Source: Propionibacteriaceae bacterium (GTDB lineage: Bacteria > Actinomycetota > Actinomycetes > Propionibacteriales > Propionibacteriaceae). Taken from it: a stretch of DNA of 6,427 nucleotides. The position numbers and the translations under genes were made by a program. The stretch covers positions 1-6,427 of the forward strand of contig DAIEHO010000046.1 in NCBI GenBank assembly GCA_027353565.1. Reading direction: 5' to 3'. Positions 1-6,050 of the stretch are shown here, in pieces (position 1 is the first letter of the stretch; each line of letters begins with the position of its first letter). The notes beneath the pieces are model-generated. The model saw nothing but the letters and a program-made list of their open reading frames with translations. It was not told the origin of the DNA and did no database searches.

Positions 1-382
1 CTGGGACCCGGCCGAGGTCGCAGACCCGCAGGACCCGGAGACGTACCGATCGGCGATCCTTCGCTGGGAGGAGCTCGACACGGGACGCCACGCGGTGGTG
101 CTCCATGGGTACCGGGAGCTGGCGCGGCTGCGTCACTCGCTCGCCGAGCTGACCAACCCGGACCTTCGCCGCGTGCGCTGTACGGTCGACGAGGACGCCC
201 GCTGGATCACCGTCGAACGCGGGGATGTGCTGCTTGCGGCGAACCTGGGCGGTGCCGCGGCCGCGATCCCCCTGACGATCGACAGCTACGAGGTCGTCTG
301 GCAGACCCCGACGCCTGTGTGCCTGGACGGTGAGCGGCTCGAGCTGCCCAGACACGCCGGAGCCGTTCTGGTTCGTCGATGA
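1..382 (+). CDS. treZ: Malto-oligosyltrehalose trehalohydrolase, C-terminal part
   Basis: This is the last 126 residues of a gene that begins before the window; the frame runs from base 2 to the TGA at 380-382. TreZ is a cytoplasmic GH13 enzyme that hydrolyses the alpha-1,4 bond next to the terminal trehalose unit of maltooligosyl-trehalose. It releases free trehalose, after TreY has made that end group from glycogen-derived chains. The visible part starts with the family's DPQDPETYRSAILRWEEL-like stretch, followed by a helix with the pattern GYRELARLRHSLAEL. The remainder is the small all-beta domain that closes GH13 enzymes (about residues 55-126: VLLAANLGG ... LDGERLELPRHAGAVLV). The catalytic barrel lies outside the window, so activity cannot be judged. 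Another GH13 member such as GlgX or TreS is possible, but the DPQDP motif and the helix after it favour TreZ. gabD follows on the same strand after 37 bases. Confidence 0.85.
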   Translation, partial: WDPAEVADPQDPETYRSAILRWEELDTGRHAVVLHGYRELARLRHSLAELTNPDLRRVRCTVDEDARWITVERGDVLLAANLGGAAAAIPLTIDSYEVVWQTPTPVCLDGERLELPRHAGAVLVRR

Positions 383-386
383 CGCC

Positions 387-408
387 TGCTCCGTTGACCG
401 ACGGAGCA
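387..408 (+). repeat. Perfect 8-bp inverted repeat between treZ and gabD (hairpin covering the gabD SD)
   Basis: TGCTCCGT (387-394) and ACGGAGCA (401-408) are exact reverse complements separated by six bases, and an inner T-G pair can shorten the RNA loop to four. The hairpin starts five bases after the treZ stop. No run of T follows, so it is not a textbook intrinsic terminator, though GC-rich actinobacteria often use T-poor ones. The right arm holds GGAG (403-406), the only Shine-Dalgarno-like sequence ahead of the gabD ATG at 420. If it forms in RNA, it would hide that site. Terminator of treZ, translation control of gabD, or both are inferences; the repeat itself is directly seen. Confidence 0.6.
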
Positions 409-419
409 AGATCGGTCCC

Positions 420-1889
420 ATGAGCACCTCCGAGTCCGACCTTCTGGCCAGCGTTCCCGACGGGCTGTACATCGGTGGGCGGTGGCGTCCGGCGACCGGC
501 CATACGACGTTCGGCGTGACCGACCCCGCCACGGGCGAGGTGGTCAAGGAGATCGCGGACGCGACGGTCGAGGACGGCGTCGCCGCGTTGGATGCCGCGT
601 GCGACGCGTACGAGTCGTGGTCGCGCACCCCGGCCCGCACCCGCGCCGAGATCCTGCGGCGCGCGTTCGACCTGGTCCGGGCGCGCAAGGACGACCTCGC
701 GCTGCTGATGACGATCGAGATGGGCAAGCCCCTGGCCGAGTCCCTCGGTGAGGTCGCGTACGGCGGCGAGTTCCTGCGCTGGTTCAGCGAGGAGGCCGCC
801 CACGTGCAGGGGCGGTACGGCGCCAACCCAGAAGGCACCGGCCGGATGATCGTCACGCAGCACCCCGTCGGCCCGTGCTACCTCATCACGCCGTGGAACT
901 TCCCGCTGGCGATGGCGACACGCAAGATCGCGCCCGCCCTGGCGGCCGGCTGCACGATGGTGGTCAAGCCGGCGTCCCAGACGCCGCTGACGACGCTTCT
1001 CCTGACCCGGCTCCTCGAGGACGCCGGGGTACCGGCGGGTGTCGTCAACGTCATCACCACCACTGCGTCGGGTCCGGTCTCGGAGGCGGTGATCGGCGAC
1101 CCTCGGCTGCGCAAGCTGTCCTTCACCGGGTCGACCGACGTCGGCCGGAGGCTGCTGGCGCAGGCGGCGACCGGAGTGCTGCGGACCTCGATGGAGCTCG
1201 GGGGCAACGCGCCGTTCGTCGTCTTCGACGACGCCGATCTGGACAAGGCCGTCGACGGCGCTATCGCTGCGAAGTTCCGCAACATCGGCGAGGCCTGTAC
1301 GGCGGCGAACCGGTTCATCGTCCAGGCGTCCGTCGCGGACGAGTTCGCCCGGCGCGTCACCGAGCGCGTGACGGCGTTCCGCACGGGTCGAGGCACGGAG
1401 GAGGGCGTGACGATCGGACCGCTCATCGACGCCCGGGCCGTGGAGAAGGCCGACGAGCTCGTGCGGGATGCGGTCGATCGTGGAGCGTCGATCCGTGTGG
1501 GTGGCGAGAAGCTGGACCGGGCCGGCACGTTCTACGCAGCGACCGTGCTCACCGACGTGGCACCGGGCAGCCGGATCCTGCGTGACGAGATCTTCGGGCC
1601 GGTCGTCGCGATCGTGCGCTTCACCGACGAGGACGACGCGGTGCGCATCGCCAACGACACAGAGTTCGGCCTGGTCTCGTACGTCTACACGCGTGACCTG
1701 GCCCGGGGGCAACGCATGATCGAGCGGCTGGAGACGGGGATGATGGGGCTCAACGTCGGGGTCGTGTCGAACCCGGCTGCGCCGTTCGGCGGCTGGAAGC
1801 TGTCGGGGCTCGGCCGTGAGGGGGGCGCCGAGGGCATCCACGAGTACCTGCAGACGAAGTACACGCTGACGCCCGACCCCTTCTCCTGA
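420..1889 (+). CDS. gabD: Succinate-semialdehyde dehydrogenase (GabD-type aldehyde dehydrogenase)
   Basis: This 489-residue cytoplasmic aldehyde dehydrogenase is the usual family length. It is predicted to oxidise succinate semialdehyde to succinate with NAD(P)+, the last step of GABA degradation or of a 2-oxoglutarate bypass into the TCA cycle. All key ALDH elements are present: ITPWNFP with the oxyanion Asn160, cofactor Lys183 in VKPASQTP, the nucleotide-fold motif FTGSTDVGR (235-243), general base Glu259 in MELGGNAPF, nucleophile Cys293 in GEACTAANR, and EIFGPV (390-395). The E. coli GabD-like string NAPFVVFDDADLDKAVDGA and the C-terminal AAPFGGWKLSGLGREGG support the SSADH subgroup. Ser186 after KPA suggests NADP+ use, as in E. 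coli GabD. The second Cys found two residues after the nucleophile in some SSADHs is Ala here. ATG 420 is chosen because family similarity begins there; an in-frame GTG at 330 would overlap treZ. A GGAG lies 13 bases upstream, a long spacing. No GABA transaminase or transporter is visible nearby, so the physiological substrate is inferred. Confidence 0.88.
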   Translation: MSTSESDLLASVPDGLYIGGRWRPATGHTTFGVTDPATGEVVKEIADATVEDGVAALDAACDAYESWSRTPARTRAEILRRAFDLVRARKDDLALLMTIEMGKPLAESLGEVAYGGEFLRWFSEEAAHVQGRYGANPEGTGRMIVTQHPVGPCYLITPWNFPLAMATRKIAPALAAGCTMVVKPASQTPLTTLLLTRLLEDAGVPAGVVNVITTTASGPVSEAVIGDPRLRKLSFTGSTDVGRRLLAQAATGVLRTSMELGGNAPFVVFDDADLDKAVDGAIAAKFRNIGEACTAANRFIVQASVADEFARRVTERVTAFRTGRGTEEGVTIGPLIDARAVEKADELVRDAVDRGASIRVGGEKLDRAGTFYAATVLTDVAPGSRILRDEIFGPVVAIVRFTDEDDAVRIANDTEFGLVSYVYTRDLARGQRMIERLETGMMGLNVGVVSNPAAPFGGWKLSGLGREGGAEGIHEYLQTKYTLTPDPFS

Positions 1890-1903
1890 CCCGGTTCGAC
1901 CGC

Positions 1904-2611
1904 TCAGGCCGTCAGCAGCATGACCAGCTGGGCCGACGAGGAGCCGGTGTAGGAGGCGCTCGCCACGTACGTGCCCGGCTTCAGCGTTGTGGCGACGGAC
2001 ACGCACGTCGCCTGCGAGCGGTGACGGTCCCAGGTGGTGTGCCAGGTCGCTGCCGCCCCCTGAGCCAGTGTCTGCGTGCCCGACGGTGCCCACTGCGCGC
2101 AGTCGCCGATCGACCAGATCGGGTCACTCCCCGAGACGATCCGGAACGCGAAGCGCGAGTCGAACGTGAACGCGCACGTGTCCGTCCCGGAGTTGGTGAC
2201 CGTGACCGTGATCGGGGCTGTGGTGCCCGCCTTCACCGTGCCGGGGCCGGTGACGTCCAGGGTCAGCACCGCCGGGTCGCAGGCAGCGGCCGTCGGTGCG
2301 CTGCTGGCGGGGGCCGCCGCGGTGACCGCCGAGGTCGAGTCGGTCGGCGCGGACGTCGATCCGGTCAGCGTCGACGCAGGTGCCGGGAGCGCGGTGGCCT
2401 GGAGCGAGTCGGGAGGCGAGGGAGCCTGCGTGGTCGCAGGCGGCGCGCTCGCGGCTCTCGGGGCTGCGGTCCTCGGGCCGCCGGCAAGCGAGCCGAGCCA
2501 CATGAGCAGGGCGATGACCAGGCCGAGGCAGACCACCACGAAGGCGCGACGGAACCAGTACACCCGTTCGGGAAGCCGACCGGGTGTGACCCTGCGGGCC
2601 TCCGGCTCCAT
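1904..2611 (-). CDS. Membrane-anchored protein with extracytoplasmic beta-type domain, function unknown
   Basis: The protein has 235 residues. A short basic cytoplasmic N-terminus (1-22) is followed by one transmembrane segment (about 23-43, AFVVVCLGLVIALLMWLGSLA), so the rest should lie outside the membrane. Residues 44-110 are a low-complexity Ala/Pro/Ser/Thr linker typical of actinobacterial surface proteins. Residues 111-235 look like an immunoglobulin-like beta sandwich (TAPITVTVTNSGTDTCAF, SGSDPIWSIGDC, LKPGTYVASASY). The linker and domain carry four cysteines (111, 146, 171, 203) that could form two disulfides. The pattern SGSD-IW-...-C with a late PGTY recurs in uncharacterised actinobacterial secreted or anchored proteins, from memory. 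There is no lipobox and no catalytic motif, so no function is assigned. It lies 60 bases downstream of disA on the same strand and converges on gabD, with 14 bases between the stops. No good Shine-Dalgarno precedes the ATG, but a -10-like TACGAT ends six bases before it, which suggests a leaderless transcript separate from disA. Confidence 0.8.
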   Translation of the reverse strand: MEPEARRVTPGRLPERVYWFRRAFVVVCLGLVIALLMWLGSLAGGPRTAAPRAASAPPATTQAPSPPDSLQATALPAPASTLTGSTSAPTDSTSAVTAAAPASSAPTAAACDPAVLTLDVTGPGTVKAGTTAPITVTVTNSGTDTCAFTFDSRFAFRIVSGSDPIWSIGDCAQWAPSGTQTLAQGAAATWHTTWDRHRSQATCVSVATTLKPGTYVASASYTGSSSAQLVMLLTA

Positions 2612-2646
2612 GGGAGCATCGTACGAACACCTGGCCGGCGCGTCGC
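2612..2646 (-). promoter_or_regulatory. Putative leaderless promoter of the membrane-anchored protein gene
   Basis: Read on the minus strand, TACGAT (2618-2623) matches the actinobacterial -10 form TAnnnT. Exactly six bases separate it from the ATG at 2611, so transcription would begin at or next to the start codon. Seventeen bases further upstream, GCGACG (2641-2646) keeps the GAC core of a -35 TTGAC element. The lack of a usable Shine-Dalgarno fits a leaderless mRNA. Short motifs occur by chance, so this remains a prediction. Confidence 0.4.
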
Positions 2647-2670
2647 GACCGGCGCGCTGCCGAGGGCCAG
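2631..2670 (-). repeat. Nested inverted repeats after disA (terminator-like)
   Basis: Immediately after the disA stop, the outer arms CTGGCC (2631-2636) and GGCCAG (2665-2670) can pair, and the inner arms GCGCG (2638-2642) and CGCGC (2653-2657) can pair within them. A bulged GC-rich hairpin of 11 bp would form in the disA transcript. There is no T-tract. It may end or weaken read-through from disA into the next gene, and it overlaps the possible -35 of that gene's promoter. In such GC-rich DNA, chance pairing is not excluded. Confidence 0.3.
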
Positions 2671-2671
2671 C

Positions 2672-3700
2672 TCAGCGGTAGGCGGCCTCGGTCGCTCGAA
2701 CGAGACCGTCACGGATGAGCGTGGCCCTGGTTTCGCCGACACCGTCGACCTCCCGCAGCTCGGCGTGCGACGCGGCGAGGAGCCCTTGCAGCCCGCCGAA
2801 GTGGTCGAGCAGCCGCGGCACGAGGGACGGCGGCAGGCGCTGGATGAGCAGCAGCTGCCGCATCCCCCGAGGCGAGAGCCTGTCGTCGAGCCCCGAGAAG
2901 CCGAGCGCAGCAGCGACCCGGTCGAGGTCGACGATCTCGGAGTCGACGAGGGCGGAGAGGCGGTCGAACGTCATCACCTCGGCGTCGTCGGAGTAGTCGA
3001 GCCTCAGGTGCCCGGCGAGGTCCGCGAGATGGTCGGTGGCCTCGTGGAGCTGCAGGTCGAGCAGGCGCCCATCGACGCCCAGCTGTCGGATGTAGCCGCG
3101 CACCTCGCCGGCGAGGCGCCGTACGAGCTCGAGCCGCTGGGCGACCAGCACCACGTCCCTCGCAGTCACCTGGTCGGCCACTTCGAGCGACGACAGGGTG
3201 GCCGTCACGCTCTCGAGCCTGTCGTTGTACCGGCTGAGCGCGTCCAGCGCCTGGTTCGCACGTGCCAGCAGGGCGTCGGTGCGCTGTACGACATGGCGCT
3301 GGCCGTCGAGGTACAACGCGATCGTCGACATGGACGCCGACACCGTCACGACCGGGATGCCGGTCTGCTTGGCGAGGCGGTCGGCGCTCGCGTGACGGGT
3401 GCCCGTCTCGACGGTCTCGATGGAGGCGTCGGGCACGAAGTGGACGCCCGCACGTACGATCCGGCTGAGATCCGCGGTGACAACGAGTCCGCCGTCCATC
3501 TTCGACAGCTCACGCAGCCCAGTGGGCGTGAACGGCGCGTCGAGGTGGAAGCCTCCTGTCGAGACCTCAGCAACCTCCTCGGTGTCGCCGATGGCGATGA
3601 GCGCACCCGTACGGCCGGCGAGAATCCTGTCGAGGCCTTCGCGAAGGAGGGTTCCAGGCGCCATCTGCGCCTGGTAGCGACCCAGTCGGTCGTGGTCCAC
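2672..3700 (-). CDS. disA: DNA integrity scanning protein DisA, diadenylate cyclase with altered motifs
   Basis: DisA is a cytoplasmic octameric protein that scans DNA and condenses two ATP to c-di-AMP, slowing synthesis when it meets branched or damaged DNA. From the GTG at 3700 it has 342 residues. The order is: DAC domain (about 15-135: PGTLLREGLDRILAGRTGALI, STGGFHLDAPFTPTGLRELSKMDGG, ETGTRHASADRLAKQTG), helical linker (about 140-275), and a C-terminal helix-hairpin-helix DNA-binding region (about 295-342, with VDGVGE at 318-323). GTG 3700 has GAGG five bases upstream. An in-frame GTG at 3745 would add 15 residues but lacks a clear Shine-Dalgarno. The oddity is in the active-site signatures: DGG (69-71) instead of DGA, and RHA (102-104) instead of RHR, which is nearly invariant in diadenylate cyclases from B. 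subtilis to M. tuberculosis. The fold and DNA-binding end look intact, so this may be a weakened or inactive cyclase. It follows radA on the same strand, the conserved repair/signalling pair. Confidence 0.92.
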   Translation of the reverse strand: MDHDRLGRYQAQMAPGTLLREGLDRILAGRTGALIAIGDTEEVAEVSTGGFHLDAPFTPTGLRELSKMDGGLVVTADLSRIVRAGVHFVPDASIETVETGTRHASADRLAKQTGIPVVTVSASMSTIALYLDGQRHVVQRTDALLARANQALDALSRYNDRLESVTATLSSLEVADQVTARDVVLVAQRLELVRRLAGEVRGYIRQLGVDGRLLDLQLHEATDHLADLAGHLRLDYSDDAEVMTFDRLSALVDSEIVDLDRVAAALGFSGLDDRLSPRGMRQLLLIQRLPPSLVPRLLDHFGGLQGLLAASHAELREVDGVGETRATLIRDGLVRATEAAYR

Positions 3701-3770
3701 CTCTGCCTCATCTCTCGGGGTGACTCCGAATCGTAGTCGGCCCACCCGGCTGCTGCCCCGCCGATTCGCC

Positions 3771-3807
3771 GGACGCGCTCGGCGCCGGCCGGCGTGGGCC
3801 GGCGTCC
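3771..3807 (-). repeat. Palindrome cluster between radA and disA
   Basis: The 70-odd bases after the radA stop hold a 12-bp perfect palindrome (CGCCGGCCGGCG, 3783-3794) and three copies of GCCGGC (3784-3789, 3788-3793, 3798-3803). The last two can pair as a 6-bp stem with a 4-base loop. Outer arms GGACGC (3771-3776) and GCGTCC (3802-3807) offer an alternative, larger fold. A GC-rich hairpin here could lower disA expression relative to radA, protect the 3' end of radA mRNA, or act as a T-poor terminator. Only the repeats are seen; the role is inferred. Confidence 0.4.
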
Positions 3808-3814
3808 CTGCCGT

Positions 3815-5212
3815 TCAGCCCAGGTTCTCGCCCCCGCGTCGTGGGCGGAGGTCGAGCGACGCCAGGGCCTCGTGCAGTGTGCCTGCCTGCACGACGCGCA
3901 TCGTCGACGGGATGTCGAGCCTTTCGCCCTTTCCGGGCACCGGGACCACGGCGGTGGTGAAGCCGAGCCGTGCGGCTTCCTGGAGGCGGCGCTCCAGGCC
4001 GGGCACGCGCCGGAGGTCACCGGCGAGCCCGACCTCGCCCAGGGCGATCACCTTCGCGGGGAAGTTGCGGTCCAGCGCGGCCGACGCGACGGCCACGGCC
4101 AGCGCCAGGTCGGACGGCGGCTCGTCGACCCTGGCGCCGCCGACTGTCGACGCGTACACGTCCTTCGTCGCCAGCGACAGGCCCGCCTTGCGCTGCAGCA
4201 CCGCGAGCACCATCTGGAAGCGCCCGGAGTCGAGACCCGTGGTCACCCGTCGGGGCGGGACCTGCTGTGGTGCGGGCGCCACCAGCGCCTGGATCTCGGC
4301 CAGCAGGGGCCGTCTGCCCTCCAGCGTCACCGTGACGCAGGTGCCGGGCACGGGTTCGTCATGGCGCGTCGTGAACAGCCCGGACGGGTCGGGGACCTCG
4401 ATGATGCCCGCCTCGACCATCTCGAAGCAGCCGACCTCGTCCGCCGGTCCGTACCGGTTCTTCGTCGCCCTCACCATGCGGAACCCCGAGTGTCGGTCGC
4501 CCTCGAACGACAGCACGACGTCGACGAGGTGTTCGAGGAGCCGAGGGCCGGCGATCGAGCCGTCCTTCGTCACGTGGCCGATGATCACGGTCGACATGCC
4601 GCGGCGCTTCGCCACCCGGACCAGGGCGGCCGTGACCTCCCGGATCTGGGAGACGCCGCCCGGCGACCCCTCCGACTCGGTGGTGCCGATCGTCTGCACG
4701 GAGTCGACGACGAGGAGGGAGGGCTCGACCTCCTCGATGTGGCCGAGCACGGTGCCGAGGTCGGTCTCGGCGGCCAGGAACAGGTCGTCGGCGACGTTCT
4801 TCGTCCGTGTCGCTCGAAGCCGTACCTGTGCCGGCGACTCCTCTCCCGTCACGTACAGGGTGCGCCGGCCCTTCCGCGCCCAGTTCGCGGCGACCTCGAG
4901 CAGCAGGGTGGACTTGCCGACCCCGGGCTCGCCGGCGAGCAGGGCCACAGCCCCGGGCACCAGCCCGCCCCCGAGGACCCGGTCCAGCTCGCCGACTCCG
5001 GTCAGCATCCTGTTGGCGGCCTGCTCGTCGACCTCGCCGATCCGGACGGCACGGCTCAGCGGAGCGGTGGCCGCCACCTGCTGGAGCTTCGGTCCACCTG
5101 CCTCCGAGACGCTTCCCCAGGTCTGGCACTCCCCGCAGCGTCCGACCCAGCGCACCGATGTCCACCCGCACTCGGTGCACCGGTATGTCACTCGAGCCAT
5201 CTGCTTCGCCAT
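3815..5212 (-). CDS. radA: DNA repair protein RadA (Sms)
   Basis: RadA is a hexameric RecA-like helicase that drives branch migration of recombination intermediates and helps recombinational repair. From ATG 5212 it has 465 residues, normal for the family. The order is: N-terminal zinc finger with Cys12, Cys15, Cys26 and Cys29 (CTEC and CGEC); RecA-fold ATPase with Walker A GEPGVGKST (94-102, Lys100) and Walker B LLVVD (Asp170); the RadA signature at 251-255; and a Lon-protease-like domain (about 345-440, with STVGGARVDEPPSDLALA and GEVGLAGDLRRV). The signature reads KNRYG where the family norm is KNRFG, a conservative Phe to Tyr change. The ATG at 5212 starts the typical MAK...YRCTECGW opening, with GAGAGAG eight bases upstream. 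A GTG at 5290 would add 26 residues unlike the family. disA follows 114 bases after the stop if its GTG at 3700 is used, 69 bases if 3745 is used. No clear promoter or full SOS box is visible upstream, so expression from its own promoter or by read-through from the VOC gene is unresolved. Confidence 0.95.
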   Translation of the reverse strand: MAKQMARVTYRCTECGWTSVRWVGRCGECQTWGSVSEAGGPKLQQVAATAPLSRAVRIGEVDEQAANRMLTGVGELDRVLGGGLVPGAVALLAGEPGVGKSTLLLEVAANWARKGRRTLYVTGEESPAQVRLRATRTKNVADDLFLAAETDLGTVLGHIEEVEPSLLVVDSVQTIGTTESEGSPGGVSQIREVTAALVRVAKRRGMSTVIIGHVTKDGSIAGPRLLEHLVDVVLSFEGDRHSGFRMVRATKNRYGPADEVGCFEMVEAGIIEVPDPSGLFTTRHDEPVPGTCVTVTLEGRRPLLAEIQALVAPAPQQVPPRRVTTGLDSGRFQMVLAVLQRKAGLSLATKDVYASTVGGARVDEPPSDLALAVAVASAALDRNFPAKVIALGEVGLAGDLRRVPGLERRLQEAARLGFTTAVVPVPGKGERLDIPSTMRVVQAGTLHEALASLDLRPRRGGENLG

Positions 5213-5295
5213 GGCCGTGACTCTCTCACGCCGCGCTGACACTTCCTCGCGCGGCTCGAACGGGGGGCTGGGAAGAGGTACGGGGCGCACATCGG

Positions 5296-5308
5296 TCAGG
5301 CACCCTGA
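5296..5308 (-). repeat. Short inverted repeat upstream of radA
   Basis: TCAGG (5296-5300) and CCTGA (5304-5308) are perfect 5-bp arms around the 3-base spacer CAC, about 85 bases upstream of the radA ATG. It could be a small regulatory site or part of the end of the VOC transcript. The arms are short enough that chance is a real possibility. Confidence 0.2.
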
Positions 5309-5323
5309 GGAAGCGCCTGCGAG

Positions 5324-5338
5324 GAGCCGATCCGGCTC
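5324..5338 (-). terminator. Hairpin just after the VOC gene stop (terminator-like)
   Basis: GAGCCG (5324-5329) and CGGCTC (5333-5338) form perfect 6-bp arms around a 3-base spacer, beginning four bases after the stop codon of the minus-strand VOC gene. Its position fits a transcript end or 3' stabiliser, but no T-tract follows, so an intrinsic terminator is only a possibility. If it is leaky, radA, whose start lies 111 bases further on, could be reached by read-through. Confidence 0.35.
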
Positions 5339-5341
5339 AGC

Positions 5342-5986
5342 TCAGATGCGTACCTCGCCCGCCGCGGTCATGAACGTCACGGACTGCACGCCCGGGTAGC
5401 CGCTGGGGGAGGAGAAGTCGATGCCGACGCCGTCGAAGACGGGCGGTACGGACGCGCCGAGCCAGTCCTCGACCCGCTGGCGGTTGCCGGCGATCTCGAT
5501 GTTCTTGAGCGCCACGGTGCCCGTGAGGGCGCTCGGGCGGACGTCGGGCTCGGACACCCACGTGATGAAGTAGGGGAGCTGGGGATCGGCGATGAGGCCC
5601 TTCACGCCGATCTGGCGCCACTCGAGCGCGCGGCCGTCCGGGAAGTGCCGAAGGCCCACGACGGCGGGGCGGTCGAGGCGCTGCTCGAACGGGGTGAGGT
5701 CGTCCACCGAGACGACCCAGCCGAGCCAGCCGCCACCGAGCTCCGACCGGGCGCGGACAGCCTGACCGTACGGCGCCTTGTCGGCGGCGGGGTGGTCCAG
5801 CACCTCGACGATCTCCAGGTAACGGTCTGCGGCGAGCGGGATGAGCCGCATGATGGTGCCGAACCGTGGGTGGATCCCGCCGTCGCGCGACTTGACTCCG
5901 AGTGCGTCCTCGAACCTCTTCGCCTCGGCGGCGAGCCCATCTGGTCCGACGGCATAGACGACATGATCGACGTGCATGTGCCCCAT
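5342..5986 (-). CDS. VOC family protein (glyoxalase-like, Glyoxalase_3 type)
   Basis: From ATG 5986 this soluble protein has 214 residues. It belongs to the vicinal-oxygen-chelate superfamily, whose paired beta-alpha-beta-beta-beta modules often hold a metal at a His/Glu site. The first module opens with HVDHVVYAVGPDGL (His8) and continues with GIHPRFGTIMRLIPL (33-51) and RYLEIVEVLDHPAADKAPYGQ (56-75, Glu59 and Glu61 being ligand candidates). The second half carries GLRHFPDGRALEWRQIGVKGLIADPQLPYF (111-140). This pattern is common in actinobacterial proteins labelled only as glyoxalase-like; the reaction is unknown, so no substrate is assigned. The start is uncertain. ATG 5986 has GGTGA six bases upstream and is preferred, ATG 5977 would remove three residues, and longer versions to 6082 read through low-similarity, proline-rich sequence. 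It is divergent from the TIM-barrel gene at 6118 and lies upstream of radA on the same strand. Confidence 0.85.
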   Translation of the reverse strand: MGHMHVDHVVYAVGPDGLAAEAKRFEDALGVKSRDGGIHPRFGTIMRLIPLAADRYLEIVEVLDHPAADKAPYGQAVRARSELGGGWLGWVVSVDDLTPFEQRLDRPAVVGLRHFPDGRALEWRQIGVKGLIADPQLPYFITWVSEPDVRPSALTGTVALKNIEIAGNRQRVEDWLGASVPPVFDGVGIDFSSPSGYPGVQSVTFMTAAGEVRI

Positions 5987-6024
5987 TCTGGTCACCACTG
6001 CACCCCACCGCGAAATCGACCCCC

Positions 6025-6050
6025 TCCCTAGGCGCTCCGCCGCCTGGGGG
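6025..6050. repeat. Imperfect inverted repeat in the divergent intergenic region
   Basis: CCCTAGGCG (6026-6034) and CGCCTGGGG (6041-6049) pair over nine positions with one T-G wobble and a 6-base loop; a further T-G pair at 6025/6050 is possible. An overlapping alternative pairs CGCTCC (6033-6038) with GGAGCG (6049-6054). It lies about 40-65 bases upstream of the VOC start and could shape the 5' leader or bind a regulator. The wobble pairs on the plus-strand RNA but becomes an A-C mismatch in the VOC mRNA, which weakens a role there. Confidence 0.3.

Noticed and set aside
330..419. Earlier in-frame GTG start for gabD at 330
   Set aside because: It would add 30 residues unlike the family and overlap the end of treZ; similarity to other SSADHs starts after ATG 420.
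1892..1902. Small hairpin CGGT-TCG-ACCG exactly between the convergent stops of gabD and the membrane-protein gene
   Set aside because: A 4-bp stem without T-tracts is too short to call a bidirectional terminator, although its position is suggestive.
207..2093. Long open frame of 628 codons on the minus strand opposite treZ, gabD and part of the membrane-protein gene
   Set aside because: It is antisense to clearly recognisable genes and gives an Arg/His/Pro-rich protein with no motif, the usual shadow of GC-rich coding DNA.
2021..3736. Plus-strand open frame of 571 codons opposite the membrane-protein gene and disA
   Set aside because: It is antisense to disA, which has clear family motifs; its composition is low-complexity Arg/Gly/Val/Glu-rich with no recognisable domain.
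5254..5268. Possible SOS (LexA) box upstream of radA around CGAAC
   Set aside because: Only the half-site CGAAC is present; the matching GTTCG at the required spacing is absent.
5213..5290. Longer RadA starting at GTG 5290
   Set aside because: The extra 26 residues are unlike RadA N-termini, which normally start close before the CTEC zinc finger.
3720..5399. Plus-strand open frames of 559 and 481 codons opposite radA
   Set aside because: Both are shadows of radA, rich in Arg/Ser/Pro or His/Arg, and lack motifs or a credible ribosome binding site.
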